The notes below the pieces were generated by a model. That model was not told the DNA's origin. It searched no databases and worked only from the letters and a program-made list of their open reading frames with translations. The position numbers were made by a program, and so were the translations under genes. This document shows, in pieces, positions 1 to 5,276 of a stretch of DNA of 5,300 bases (position 1 is the first letter of the stretch; every line of letters starts with the position of its first letter). The stretch comes from Nitrospinota bacterium (GTDB lineage: Bacteria > UBA8248): NCBI GenBank assembly GCA_011523725.1, contig WTGD01000316.1, positions 1 to 5,300 on the forward strand. The letters are read 5' to 3'.

Positions 1-403
1 CTCGATCGAGTGTTTGGATGTCCGGGTGGTTGTTGTAAGACGATTTTGTGATGTGGCCGATGCCTCCCCTTGTTCCAAAGCTGGGTAGATTCCTCGCCGT
101 CCTCCGGAAATCATTCACCAACTCGTCAATCACCGTGCCGACCAGCACGTCCGGAATTTCCGCGTCCAGCATTCGTGTTCGAGGCGGAGGGGTATAAGTG
201 CTACCGCCAGTCATTCCGCCGCCGGTCATATCACTACCACCGCCTGGCATTTGCTGGCCTCCGCCGGGTGTCGGCATCACGGCGGTGCTTCCTCCGCCCC
301 CACCGCCGCAGCCCGCCAGCGCAAGGGCGCAGACCAGCGCGAACGAAAGCGTCCAGAAAGAGAAGGAAGTTTCTTGCTTGAGTTGCTTTTTCGCTTTACT
401 CAT
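1..403 (-). CDS. Gly-rich lipoprotein, N-terminal part (gene continues past the left edge)
   Basis: Reading leftwards from the ATG at 403-401, the frame stays open for 134 codons to the window edge, so the C-terminus is missing. GAGGAG (411-416) lies 7 nt before the ATG and fixes the start. The N-terminus has lysines (K4, K5, K6, K9), a hydrophobic stretch (about residues 14-30) and the lipobox L29-A30-G31-C32. Signal peptidase II would therefore cut before C32 and leave an acylated, membrane-anchored protein. A glycine run (33-38) follows, then a low-complexity linker with repeated M-P/T-G-G units (about 43-68) and a TPPP turn (71-74). From about residue 78 the composition becomes ordinary (RMLDAEIPDVLVGTVIDELV), probably the start of a folded domain. 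I do not recognise that domain. Flexible Gly/Pro tethers of this kind often precede the secreted domain of surface lipoproteins. The gene diverges from the transporter genes. Lipoprotein assignment is firm; function is unknown. Confidence 0.85.
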   Translation of the reverse strand, partial: MSKAKKQLKQETSFSFWTLSFALVCALALAGCGGGGGGSTAVMPTPGGGQQMPGGGSDMTGGGMTGGSTYTPPPRTRMLDAEIPDVLVGTVIDELVNDFRRTARNLPSFGTRGGIGHITKSSYNNHPDIQTLDR

Positions 404-408
404 TTCGA

Positions 409-491
409 ATCTCCTCAATAGTGAAAAGCGGCGATTCGCCCGGCCGCGGATGAACCCGGTTGCGTCGCTACGAAACCACGATTGAGGAGAT
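409..491 (-). promoter_or_regulatory. Lipoprotein gene leader with Shine-Dalgarno and a perfect 11-nt complement of it
   Basis: On the minus strand ATTGAGGAGAT (419-409) contains the Shine-Dalgarno sequence of the lipoprotein gene. Its exact reverse complement, ATCTCCTCAAT, is at 491-481 on the same strand, 61 nt upstream, inside repeat copy A. A leader RNA could form an 11-bp stem hiding the ribosome binding site. The loop between (420-480) contains further GC-rich complementarity, GCGGC (428-432) with GCCGC (443-447). The pairing is seen directly; regulation is inference. Confidence 0.45.
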
Positions 492-586
492 GGATTTCCC
501 GCGCTTGCGCTCTCCAATGGGTGGAGAGGCTGTTCTTGTTCTTATCCTGCGGGTAGACCGAATCGACATCGCAGTTTTCGTGGCAG
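464..586. repeat. Dispersed palindromic repeat, copy A
   Basis: This is one of four related units of about 120-125 bp. Its left arm (GCTACGAAA, 467-475) pairs with the right arm (TTTCGTGGC, 576-584) with one G-T wobble. The conserved box ACCACGATT then GAGGAGATGG then TTTCCCGC occupies about 477-502. An internal hairpin follows: CTCTCCA (510-516) with TGGAGAG (522-528). The right arm is followed by AATGATCGCGCA (597-608) and AGTCAA (621-626), as in copies C and D. It lies just upstream of the minus-strand lipoprotein gene and would be in its leader. The box reads GAGGAG here where the other copies have GAAGAG. Confidence 0.75.
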
Positions 587-597
587 TTACACGGGGA

Positions 598-626
598 ATG
601 ATCGCGCATAACCGCTTGGAAGTCAA
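598..626 (-). promoter_or_regulatory. Candidate minus-strand promoter at copy A (for the lipoprotein gene)
   Basis: On the minus strand TTGACT (626-621) is a good -35 box, and 17 nt later GATCAT (603-598) is a mediocre -10 box (four of six matches to TATAAT). A start about 7 nt downstream would fall near 591, a few bases outside the repeat arm, giving a leader of nearly 190 nt. The same arrangement occurs at copies C and D, which is the main reason to believe it. No better promoter is visible nearer the gene. Confidence 0.4.
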
Positions 627-639
627 TCGCTTATAAGCT

Positions 640-1050
640 GCTTTGGTGAGATGTTTGTCGCTTTCCGGGTGATGAGCATTGCGGGGAGCGTTTCTCGGAC
701 TTTTCTTTTTGTTCCCTGTTTGAGATACGGCTGATGGGAATGGGAGAGAGATGGAATGGTTTTAGAAGTGGTTTCTTATGAACAGTCTGAATTGCGCCGC
801 TTTTTTTTTGCGACCCGCCCGGGCGTTTACAAAAATTATTTTAATATCGTTTACAAAAACTTTTTTTATGCTATTTAATAATAGATATACACTCCGAGTC
901 CTCTCTGGGCACTTTTGGCGTCACAATTTAGTTGTCATTTGTCTTTTTCGACAGAAATCCTGCTTCTCTTTTTTCGAGCGAAGGGTGATTTTCTGAGAAA
1001 ATTCCAGATTGGTGATATAAAACGAAGATAACCGGGCGGGAATAGAGTCT
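640..1050. other. AT-rich intergenic stretch without a supported gene
   Basis: Base composition drops sharply here, especially at 770-1010, relative to the GC-rich flanks. Short open frames exist, but none has a Shine-Dalgarno sequence or a recognisable protein. Visible items are a 9-nt T run (801-809), a CGCCCGGGCG palindrome (816-825), a spaced direct repeat (824-859) and a 15-nt palindrome ATTTTCT-G-AGAAAAT (988-1002). TTTACA (850-855), 16 nt before TATTTA (872-877), would pass as a plus-strand promoter. The next supported plus-strand gene starts 1.4 kb away, so any transcript would be a non-coding or untranslated RNA. Confidence 0.5.
824..859. repeat. Direct repeat CGTTTACAAAAA, two copies 24 bp apart
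   Basis: Identical 12-nt copies lie at 824-835 and 848-859. The 24-bp step is a little over two helical turns, so both would face roughly the same side of the DNA, as tandem operator half-sites often do. The second copy contains the TTTACA that could serve as a -35 box. No regulator is encoded in the window. Confidence 0.55.
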
Positions 1051-1099
1051 GACGAGAGGGGTTGTATCTTTTACCTCAAACGCAGTCGGTCCAAACTGT

Positions 1100-1224
1100 C
1101 TGCCACAGTAGCTTACGGTCGAAGAGATGGTTTCCCGCCTTTTTCCGGCCCCCAGGCGACTGGGGGCCGGAATCCATTCAGCGTGTGGCCCGAACCGGAC
1201 CGGTCGCCATGGGTTGTGCGGCAT
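1100..1224. repeat. Dispersed palindromic repeat, copy B
   Basis: The left arm starts CTGCCAC (1100-1106) and the right arm ends GTGCGGCA (1216-1223); six of the seven central positions pair. A 22-nt segment (1119-1140) covering the GAAGAGATGG-TTTCCCGCC box is identical to 1610-1631 in copy C. The internal hairpin is the strongest in the family: a perfect 13-bp stem (1143-1155 with 1160-1172) closing a GCGA (GNRA-type) tetraloop. AGGGGTTG lies 36 nt upstream, comparable to copies C and D. The minus-strand TTGACA box of the other copies is not recognisable here, so any promoter has decayed. Confidence 0.75.
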
Positions 1225-1553
1225 GCGAAATTACGAGCGGCTGAACAGCAGGTTTCGAGATTGTTTTGGGCAAAGCGGGTGAAGCTTTTTGCATAATGCG
1301 GAAACTTATTTCCACAGATTATGAAGGAAAATGAAGATGACTGAAAAAGCATTTCAACACTCCCCAGGAAGTCACGAAAACCGAACGAGAAGGCTTCTAA
1401 ATGATGAAGCATGACCCCAGGACGTGTACGGAAGTCTACAGCAAGGACAGCGTTCGAATTTCAGCTCTTGAGAAATCGGCAAATTGTTTGGTGAACGAAT
1501 TTCGTTTACTGATGAAAAGGATGGGGCGGGTCCGTTTTTTCTGGATGGTGGGT
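1225..1553. other. Intergenic spacer between repeats B and C, nothing recognised
   Basis: No frame here has a start with a credible Shine-Dalgarno sequence and a protein-like composition. An open plus-strand frame that begins at 1401 runs on through repeats C and D, lacks a ribosome binding site and changes composition with each repeat, so it is not treated as a gene. The left flank of unit C (GAGGGGTCG, 1554-1562) marks the end of the spacer. Confidence 0.5.
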
Positions 1554-1590
1554 GAGGGGTCGTTCACCGGGCCGCTGTTTAATCGGGCCG

Positions 1591-1712
1591 TCTGCCACAA
1601 AAACCACGATCGAAGAGATGGTTTCCCGCCTATTCCGGCCGCCAGAAGACTGGAGGCCGTTTTGTATTTAGCGGGCAGCCCGACGTCAACGGCTCGTGGC
1701 TTTTGTGGCAGA
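1591..1712. repeat. Dispersed palindromic repeat, copy C (best preserved arms)
   Basis: The terminal inverted repeats are 19 bp (1591-1609 with 1694-1712) and 18 of 19 positions pair; the left arm begins TCTGCCACAAAAACCACGA. The conserved box is at 1611-1630. The internal hairpin pairs 1636-1645 with 1650-1659 around an AAGA loop, with one mismatch. The element is flanked by AGGGGTCG (1555-1562) on the left and AATGATCGGGCA (1716-1727) then TGTCAAAC (1741-1748) on the right, both also seen at copy D. ATCGGGC occurs on both sides (1582-1588, 1720-1726). The right-hand version is conserved in the family, so I do not read the pair as a target-site duplication. Confidence 0.8.
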
Positions 1713-1716
1713 GAGA

Positions 1717-1746
1717 ATGATCGGGCATGGAACCTTGCCTTGTCAA
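1717..1746 (-). promoter_or_regulatory. Candidate minus-strand promoter at copy C
   Basis: On the minus strand a perfect TTGACA (1746-1741) is followed after 18 nt by GATCAT (1722-1717). A start 6-8 nt further on falls at about 1709-1711, at the outer end of the right arm. The transcript would therefore begin with one strand of the terminal stem, as in many small structured RNAs. The weak -10 box is the main doubt. Confidence 0.35.
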
Positions 1747-1850
1747 ACGGAAATTTACGCCGCAAACGCAAAAAAAAAGACGTAAATTCACGGTTCTCTC
1801 GTGTGGCGGAAGGGGTGGCGCCTGACCCGGACGCGGGACATTCGCGTCCT

Positions 1851-1973
1851 GTGCCGCAAAAACCACGATTTTGAAGAGATGGATTTCCCCCTGTTGTGCT
1901 CTCCAGGGGGATGGAGATGCGTCCTTTACTCGGCGGCGCGTCGGCGTTGGATCCTCGAAGTTCCGTGTCGCAG
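1851..1973. repeat. Dispersed palindromic repeat, copy D
   Basis: The left arm TGCCGCAAAAACCACGATT starts at 1852. The right arm (about 1960-1972, ending GTGTCGCA) has decayed and pairs only at its outer end. The box GAAGAGATGG-TTTCCCCC is at 1873-1891. The internal hairpin is TCTCCA (1900-1905) with TGGAGA (1912-1917), the same stem type as copy A and unlike B and C. A separate perfect 7-bp hairpin, GGACGCG (1829-1835) with CGCGTCC (1843-1849), abuts the left arm. Confidence 0.7.
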
Positions 1974-1978
1974 GCGAA

Positions 1979-2007
1979 ATGATCGGACAGGAAATTCTGA
2001 ATGTCAA
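1979..2007 (-). promoter_or_regulatory. Candidate minus-strand promoter at copy D
   Basis: On the minus strand TTGACA (2007-2002) is followed after 17 nt by GATCAT (1984-1979). The expected start, about 1972, matches the outer end of the right arm. The spacer differs considerably from those at copies A and C, while both boxes are retained. Confidence 0.35.
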
Positions 2008-2081
2008 ACAAAATCGTGTGGGTGGGGAGGAGTCGTTTGAAAGCGGCGTATGAAGCCGACAGGGGGTCCGTAGGGGCCTGT

Positions 2082-2156
2082 CTGCTACAAACCCTCTGCT
2101 TGCAGGTTCCTGCGTCGGTTTTTCAACAACCCCGTACTCGACCGGGTTCGTGCGGC
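2082..2156. repeat. Possible degenerate remnant, copy E
   Basis: CTGCTACAAACCC (2082-2094) resembles the left arm of the family. GGGTTCGTGCGGC (2144-2156) resembles the right end of copy B, and the following bases also recall copy B (AAATT, then CTGA). Upstream GGAGGAGTCGTTT (2026-2038) recalls the left flank of unit C. The conserved GAAGAGATGG box and the minus-strand TTGACA are absent and the unit is short, so it is at best a deleted copy. A TTTTTCAACA-type motif lies inside it. Confidence 0.3.
2117..2129 (+). repeat. GGTTTTTCAACAA motif, inverted partner of 5213-5225
   Basis: The 13-nt sequence is the exact reverse complement of TTGTTGAAAAACC at 5213-5225, so the two bracket the transporter genes in opposite orientation. 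I recall similar TTTTTCAACA sequences as frequent intergenic repeats in some deltaproteobacterial and Nitrospirota genomes; this is memory, not a search result. Confidence 0.5.
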
Positions 2157-2273
2157 GCGATTGCGTGAAATTGCGCCTGATCCGCCTATCCCGTGCGGCG
2201 GAAAACATTGTATATTCAGTTATCCGAAAATTGAGGGAAGGAGAACCGGCTCGATTCATAAAAGGAGACTGAT

Positions 2274-3395
2274 ATGAAACGAAACCTGACGACTGGACTT
2301 TGCTGTATTCCTCTCGCCGTTGTCCTGGCCGCGGCGTTCGTTGCGCCCGCTTCGGGCATGACCCCGATTTCGCCCCAGGAGAAAAAGCTGATTCCCCTCG
2401 CCAAGAAGGAGGGGGCCGTCACCTTCCTGCAGACCTCCTTCAATAACCCGACGATCCGGCGCATGCGCGCGGCCTTCATCAAGCATTACGATTTGGGAAG
2501 CGGCTTCAAGCTGAACTCCATCCAGAAGGGTACGGGGCCCACCGTGTCCCAGGCCCGTCAGGAAATACGGGCGAACAAGTTCAGTTTCGACGCGGTCGCC
2601 GTCGCATCGGCGGGCTTTTTCATCGGCGCCGCCAGGGCGGGGGCCTTCCTGCCCCTGGACAGCGGCCAGCTCAAGAACCACGAGGAAAACGCCAAGGCGC
2701 GCGGGGTATTCTATGACTACCCCCATTTCATCGCGCCTTTCTCCTATACCTTCCAGCCCGTCTGGAACTCGGGATGTCCCGGCGTCGGGGATTTGAAGGT
2801 CAACTCCTACAGCGACATCCTGGACAACCCCAAGCTGAAGGGGAAACTCATCGTCAGCGACGTGACCAAGAGCACCTCCTACTCCCTCACGACCATCGGC
2901 CTGATAGAGAACGGCTTCGACGTGCCCGGGATGTGGAAGAAGATGAAGGCCCTCGACCCGCTCGTCGGCTTCCGCACCTCGGCGAAGCTGCAGCTGATGG
3001 CGAACTGCGAAGGCGCCGTGGACATGTGGAACCTCACCGGCCGGATGATCCAGATCATCCGCAAGAAGCCGGACCTCGCCAAGGTCCTACGGTGGGGCAC
3101 CTACAAGGACGGCCACGTCCTCTTCGGTATGCAGGCGGGCGTCGTCAAAGGGGCGGCGAACCCCAACGCGGCCAAGCTGCTGATGGATTTCCTCCTGACC
3201 AAGGAGGCGGTGGACATCGTGGCCGAGGAGGAGATCAGCTTCTACTCCATGCTCAAGGGCTACAAGCCGCCCGCGTCCGTCAAGAAGTACATGATGGATT
3301 TCAATAAAATAAAGACCCTTCCCATCAAGGATCAGACCGCGGCGGCGAAGAAGTTCAAGAAAATGCGCAAGGAGTGGCAGAAGGTATTCCGTTAA
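2274..3395 (+). CDS. ABC importer periplasmic substrate-binding protein (AfuA/FbpA-like, ferric-type family)
   Basis: This 373-residue protein would bind a solute in the periplasm and hand it to the permease encoded next. AAAGGAG (2261-2267), 6 nt before the ATG, supports the start. A Sec signal peptide is clear: K2, R3, a hydrophobic core (about 9-24) and probable cleavage after A26-S27-G28. C10 and C11 do not fit a lipobox. The mature part has the type 2 periplasmic binding protein layout. The first lobe begins AKKEGAVTFLQTSFNNPTIR (about 43-62), followed by the F-x-K-x-Y stretch near 68-72, the E97-x-x-A-N-K-F-S-F-D106 segment and F125-L-P-L-D-S. A probable crossover region is P186-K-L-K-G-K-L-I-V-S-D. 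The C-terminal region N296-P-N-A-A-K-L-L-M-D-F-L-L-T-K-E-A resembles the usual N-P-x-A-A-x-x-x-x-D-F-L-L-S-x-E-G motif. Length is normal. The Tyr-Tyr pair that binds iron in classical FbpA is not visible where W252-N-L-T-G lies, so iron is not assured; organic or other anionic ligands are possible. The next gene follows 63 bp on, in the same direction. Confidence 0.88.
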   Translation: MKRNLTTGLCCIPLAVVLAAAFVAPASGMTPISPQEKKLIPLAKKEGAVTFLQTSFNNPTIRRMRAAFIKHYDLGSGFKLNSIQKGTGPTVSQARQEIRANKFSFDAVAVASAGFFIGAARAGAFLPLDSGQLKNHEENAKARGVFYDYPHFIAPFSYTFQPVWNSGCPGVGDLKVNSYSDILDNPKLKGKLIVSDVTKSTSYSLTTIGLIENGFDVPGMWKKMKALDPLVGFRTSAKLQLMANCEGAVDMWNLTGRMIQIIRKKPDLAKVLRWGTYKDGHVLFGMQAGVVKGAANPNAAKLLMDFLLTKEAVDIVAEEEISFYSMLKGYKPPASVKKYMMDFNKIKTLPIKDQTAAAKKFKKMRKEWQKVFR

Positions 3396-3400
3396 TCATC

Positions 3401-3442
3401 AGCGGCATGTCCCGGGGCGGATATCTCCGCCCCGGAGCCGCT
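3401..3442 (+). promoter_or_regulatory. Intercistronic hairpin between binding-protein and permease genes
   Basis: A perfect 10-bp GC-rich stem, CCGGGGCGGA (3412-3421) with TCCGCCCCGG (3426-3435), closes a TATC loop. A second 6-bp stem, AGCGGC (3401-3406) with GCCGCT (3437-3442), can stack beneath it. It starts 5 nt after the binding-protein stop and ends 5 nt before the permease Shine-Dalgarno sequence. There is no T run, so it is not a standard intrinsic terminator. By analogy with the malE-malF intergenic region it probably protects the upstream mRNA and keeps binding protein in excess over permease; that role is inferred. Confidence 0.7.
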
Positions 3443-3458
3443 TGCACGAGGGGTCATC

Positions 3459-5207
3459 ATGGCCGGCGCATCGAAGCTGGAGGCCGTTCCCCGGAATTAC
3501 CTGAGCCACCTGCGAAACTTCTTTCAGGCCGAAAATCTGGCCACCGCCATCGTCAGCATCACCGTCACGTTCATCGTGGTGACGCCCCTGATCGCCCTGG
3601 TGGTGGGAAGTTTCCTCGTGCTGGACGATCTGGGATTCGGCGCGGAGTGGGGCCTTGAGAACTACCGGGAGATGTTCGAGGATCCCGTCATCCGCAGATC
3701 GTTCTTCAACACCCTCTTCGTCAGTACGGGGGCTACCTTGCTGGCCACCTTCCTGGGCGTTTCCCTCGCCTGGATCAACGCCCGGACGAATTGCCCCTTT
3801 CGCGACAGGCTCGAGCCGATGAACCTGATCCCCTTCTTCTTGAGTCCTTTCGTCGGGGCGATCGCCTGGCACAACCTGGCCTCGCCCAAGGTCGGGATGC
3901 TGAACAATCTGGCGCGCGGGGTGTTCGGAATCGAGGGCGCTCTCCTGAACGTGAACAACCTGTTCGGCATCATCTGGGTGACGGGGATTTTCTTTACGCC
4001 CCTCATCTATCTCTTTGTCGTGGGCTCGCTCAGGCGCATGGACCCCTCTCTCGAGGACAGCGCGCGCGTGAGCGGGGCGGGGCTCATGCGCACCACCCTG
4101 ACCGTCTCCCTGCCGCTCGTGGCGCCCGGCATCCTTTCGGGCGCCATCATCGTCTTCGTCACCAGCGCCGGGGAATTCGGCGTGCCCTTCAAGCTGGGCG
4201 CGCCCTACGGCTGGGAGACCCTGACCACCCAGATATTCACCAAGGCCGTGAGCGAGCAGGCGAACACCTACATGGGCTCGGCCATGAGCATGACGCTCGG
4301 CGTCATCACGGCCATCTTCATCTGGGTGCAGCGGCGCATCATCGCGCCCCGGGAGTTCACGACCGTGACCGGCAAGGGCTTCCGGCCCAACCTCATCGAC
4401 CTGGGCCGGTGGAAGTGGGCGGCCTTCGGGTACAACGTCTTCTATATTTTCGTCACCGTCGTCCTGCCCATCTTCAGCATCCTCGTGGTGAGCCTCCACA
4501 ACGTATGGGTGGGCAAGATCATACCGGCGGATTTTACTTCACTGAATTACGAACGCATCCTTTTCTTCTGGTCGCCCACGGTCATACAGCCGGCGACGAA
4601 CGGCATCCTGAACAGCTTCATTCTCGCCATATCGGGTTCCACGATAGCGATGATCCTGGCCATCATTCTTTCCTTCCAGATACATCGCCGCAAGGGCAGG
4701 TTCGTCGGCCTGCTCGATTTCCTGTGCGCCGTGCCCGTGGGTTTTCCGGGCATCGTGCTCGGGATGGGTATCCTCATCGTCTACATCAAGACGCCCATCT
4801 ACGGCACCCTCTGGATACTGCTGCTCGGCTACGTCACCCGGTTCTTCCCCTACGGGCAGCGGAACGTGGCCTCCGTCATGCTCGCCGTCTCGGAAGAACT
4901 GGAACAAAGCTCCCGCCTCGTCGGCGCGTCCTGGGCGACGACGCTCCGGCGCATCACCATCCCGCTCCTGAAGCCGGGCATTTTCGCGGGCTGGCTCCTC
5001 ATGTTCCTGATCTTCATCCGCGAGCTCTCCATCTCGATCATCCTGTTCACCGCGGGCACGGAGACGCTCTCCACCGGCATCTACTACCTCCAGGAGTACG
5101 AGACGGAATCGCTCACCTGCACCCTCTCCGTCATCCAGACGTTCGTGCTCCTTGCCTGCGTCCTCCTGTTCCGTAAGATAGTGGGCAGGGAGGCGCTCGT
5201 GGCCTGA
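3459..5207 (+). CDS. ABC importer permease with two fused transmembrane domains (FbpB/SfuB-like)
   Basis: This 582-residue inner-membrane protein would form the whole translocation channel. The start is supported by GAGGGG (3448-3453), 5 nt before the ATG. The protein is an internal duplication. Half one has hydrophobic segments near 30-54, 83-108, 121-139, 166-190, 219-237 and 273-290. Half two has them near 322-346, 383-407, 419-442, 449-463, 506-530 and 555-572, giving about twelve helices. Each half has the EAA loop that docks the ATPase: D200-S-A-x3-G206 ending V216-S-L-P219, and Q483-S-S-x3-G489 ending I499-T-I-P502. This fused arrangement is typical of ferric-type permeases (FbpB/SfuB) and also of ThiP and some phosphonate or polyamine-related systems, so the substrate cannot be read from it. 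The pairing with an AfuA-like binding protein upstream favours the ferric-type group. No ATPase gene is present before the window ends 93 bp later. Sequence is intact, with no frameshift. Confidence 0.92.
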   Translation: MAGASKLEAVPRNYLSHLRNFFQAENLATAIVSITVTFIVVTPLIALVVGSFLVLDDLGFGAEWGLENYREMFEDPVIRRSFFNTLFVSTGATLLATFLGVSLAWINARTNCPFRDRLEPMNLIPFFLSPFVGAIAWHNLASPKVGMLNNLARGVFGIEGALLNVNNLFGIIWVTGIFFTPLIYLFVVGSLRRMDPSLEDSARVSGAGLMRTTLTVSLPLVAPGILSGAIIVFVTSAGEFGVPFKLGAPYGWETLTTQIFTKAVSEQANTYMGSAMSMTLGVITAIFIWVQRRIIAPREFTTVTGKGFRPNLIDLGRWKWAAFGYNVFYIFVTVVLPIFSILVVSLHNVWVGKIIPADFTSLNYERILFFWSPTVIQPATNGILNSFILAISGSTIAMILAIILSFQIHRRKGRFVGLLDFLCAVPVGFPGIVLGMGILIVYIKTPIYGTLWILLLGYVTRFFPYGQRNVASVMLAVSEELEQSSRLVGASWATTLRRITIPLLKPGIFAGWLLMFLIFIRELSISIILFTAGTETLSTGIYYLQEYETESLTCTLSVIQTFVLLACVLLFRKIVGREALVA

Positions 5208-5208
5208 T

Positions 5209-5254
5209 GGGCTTGTTGAAAAACCCCGCGCCGGGGGGATGTTCAAAAAGCCCC
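5209..5254 (+). repeat. Two-level hairpin after the permease stop, with TTGTTGAAAAACC motif
   Basis: GGGCTTGTTGAA (5209-5220) pairs with TTCAAAAAGCCC (5242-5253) at 11 of 12 positions. Inside it CCCCG (5224-5228) pairs with CGGGG (5232-5236) around a CGC loop. It begins 2 nt after the TGA stop. No T run follows, so intrinsic termination is doubtful; mRNA stabilisation or a dispersed repeat is more likely. Its left half is the exact reverse complement of 2117-2129. Confidence 0.65.
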
Positions 5255-5276
5255 ACGGAGGGTAAAGGCAACCCCC

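Noticed and set aside
778..996. 72-codon plus-strand open frame in the AT-rich stretch
   Set aside because: It lacks a Shine-Dalgarno sequence, and its Phe-rich product reflects T-rich DNA rather than a plausible protein.
415..1728. Minus-strand small ORFs starting M-(R/P)-D-H-S-x-C at copies A and C
   Set aside because: The shared residues simply translate the conserved promoter-like box and arm. Copy D lacks the ATG, and the frames diverge and end at unrelated places (64 versus 32 codons).
1752..1788. 8-bp inverted repeat AATTTACG/CGTAAATT as a terminator
   Set aside because: The A-rich run lies inside the 21-nt loop rather than after the stem, and the stem is AT-rich, so it does not fit an intrinsic terminator.
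1401..1874. 157-codon plus-strand open frame
   Set aside because: It has no ribosome binding site, crosses repeat C into D, and the encoded protein resembles nothing I recognise.
464..2100. CRISPR array
   Set aside because: The units are long, strongly diverged, unevenly spaced and internally palindromic, unlike short near-identical CRISPR repeats with regular spacers, and no cas gene is present.
2205..2230. Promoter or Fur box upstream of the binding-protein gene
   Set aside because: TATATT (2211-2216) could be a -10 box, but no -35 box lies at suitable spacing. The best alignment to the Fur consensus matches only about half the positions.
1436..2259. Two long overlapping minus-strand open frames (about 191 and 209 codons) across repeats C-E
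   Set aside because: They run through repeats and spacers alike, have no Shine-Dalgarno sequence and no protein-like composition. Indels between copies shift the frame, so the repeats are not conserved as coding sequence.
3399..4499. 366-codon minus-strand open frame opposite the permease gene
   Set aside because: It is antisense to a clearly coding gene in GC-rich DNA; its Asp/Glu/His/Gly-rich composition is typical of a shadow frame.
3791..5176. 461-codon plus-strand frame within the permease gene
   Set aside because: It is an out-of-frame reading of the permease, rich in Arg, His and Pro, with no independent start signal.
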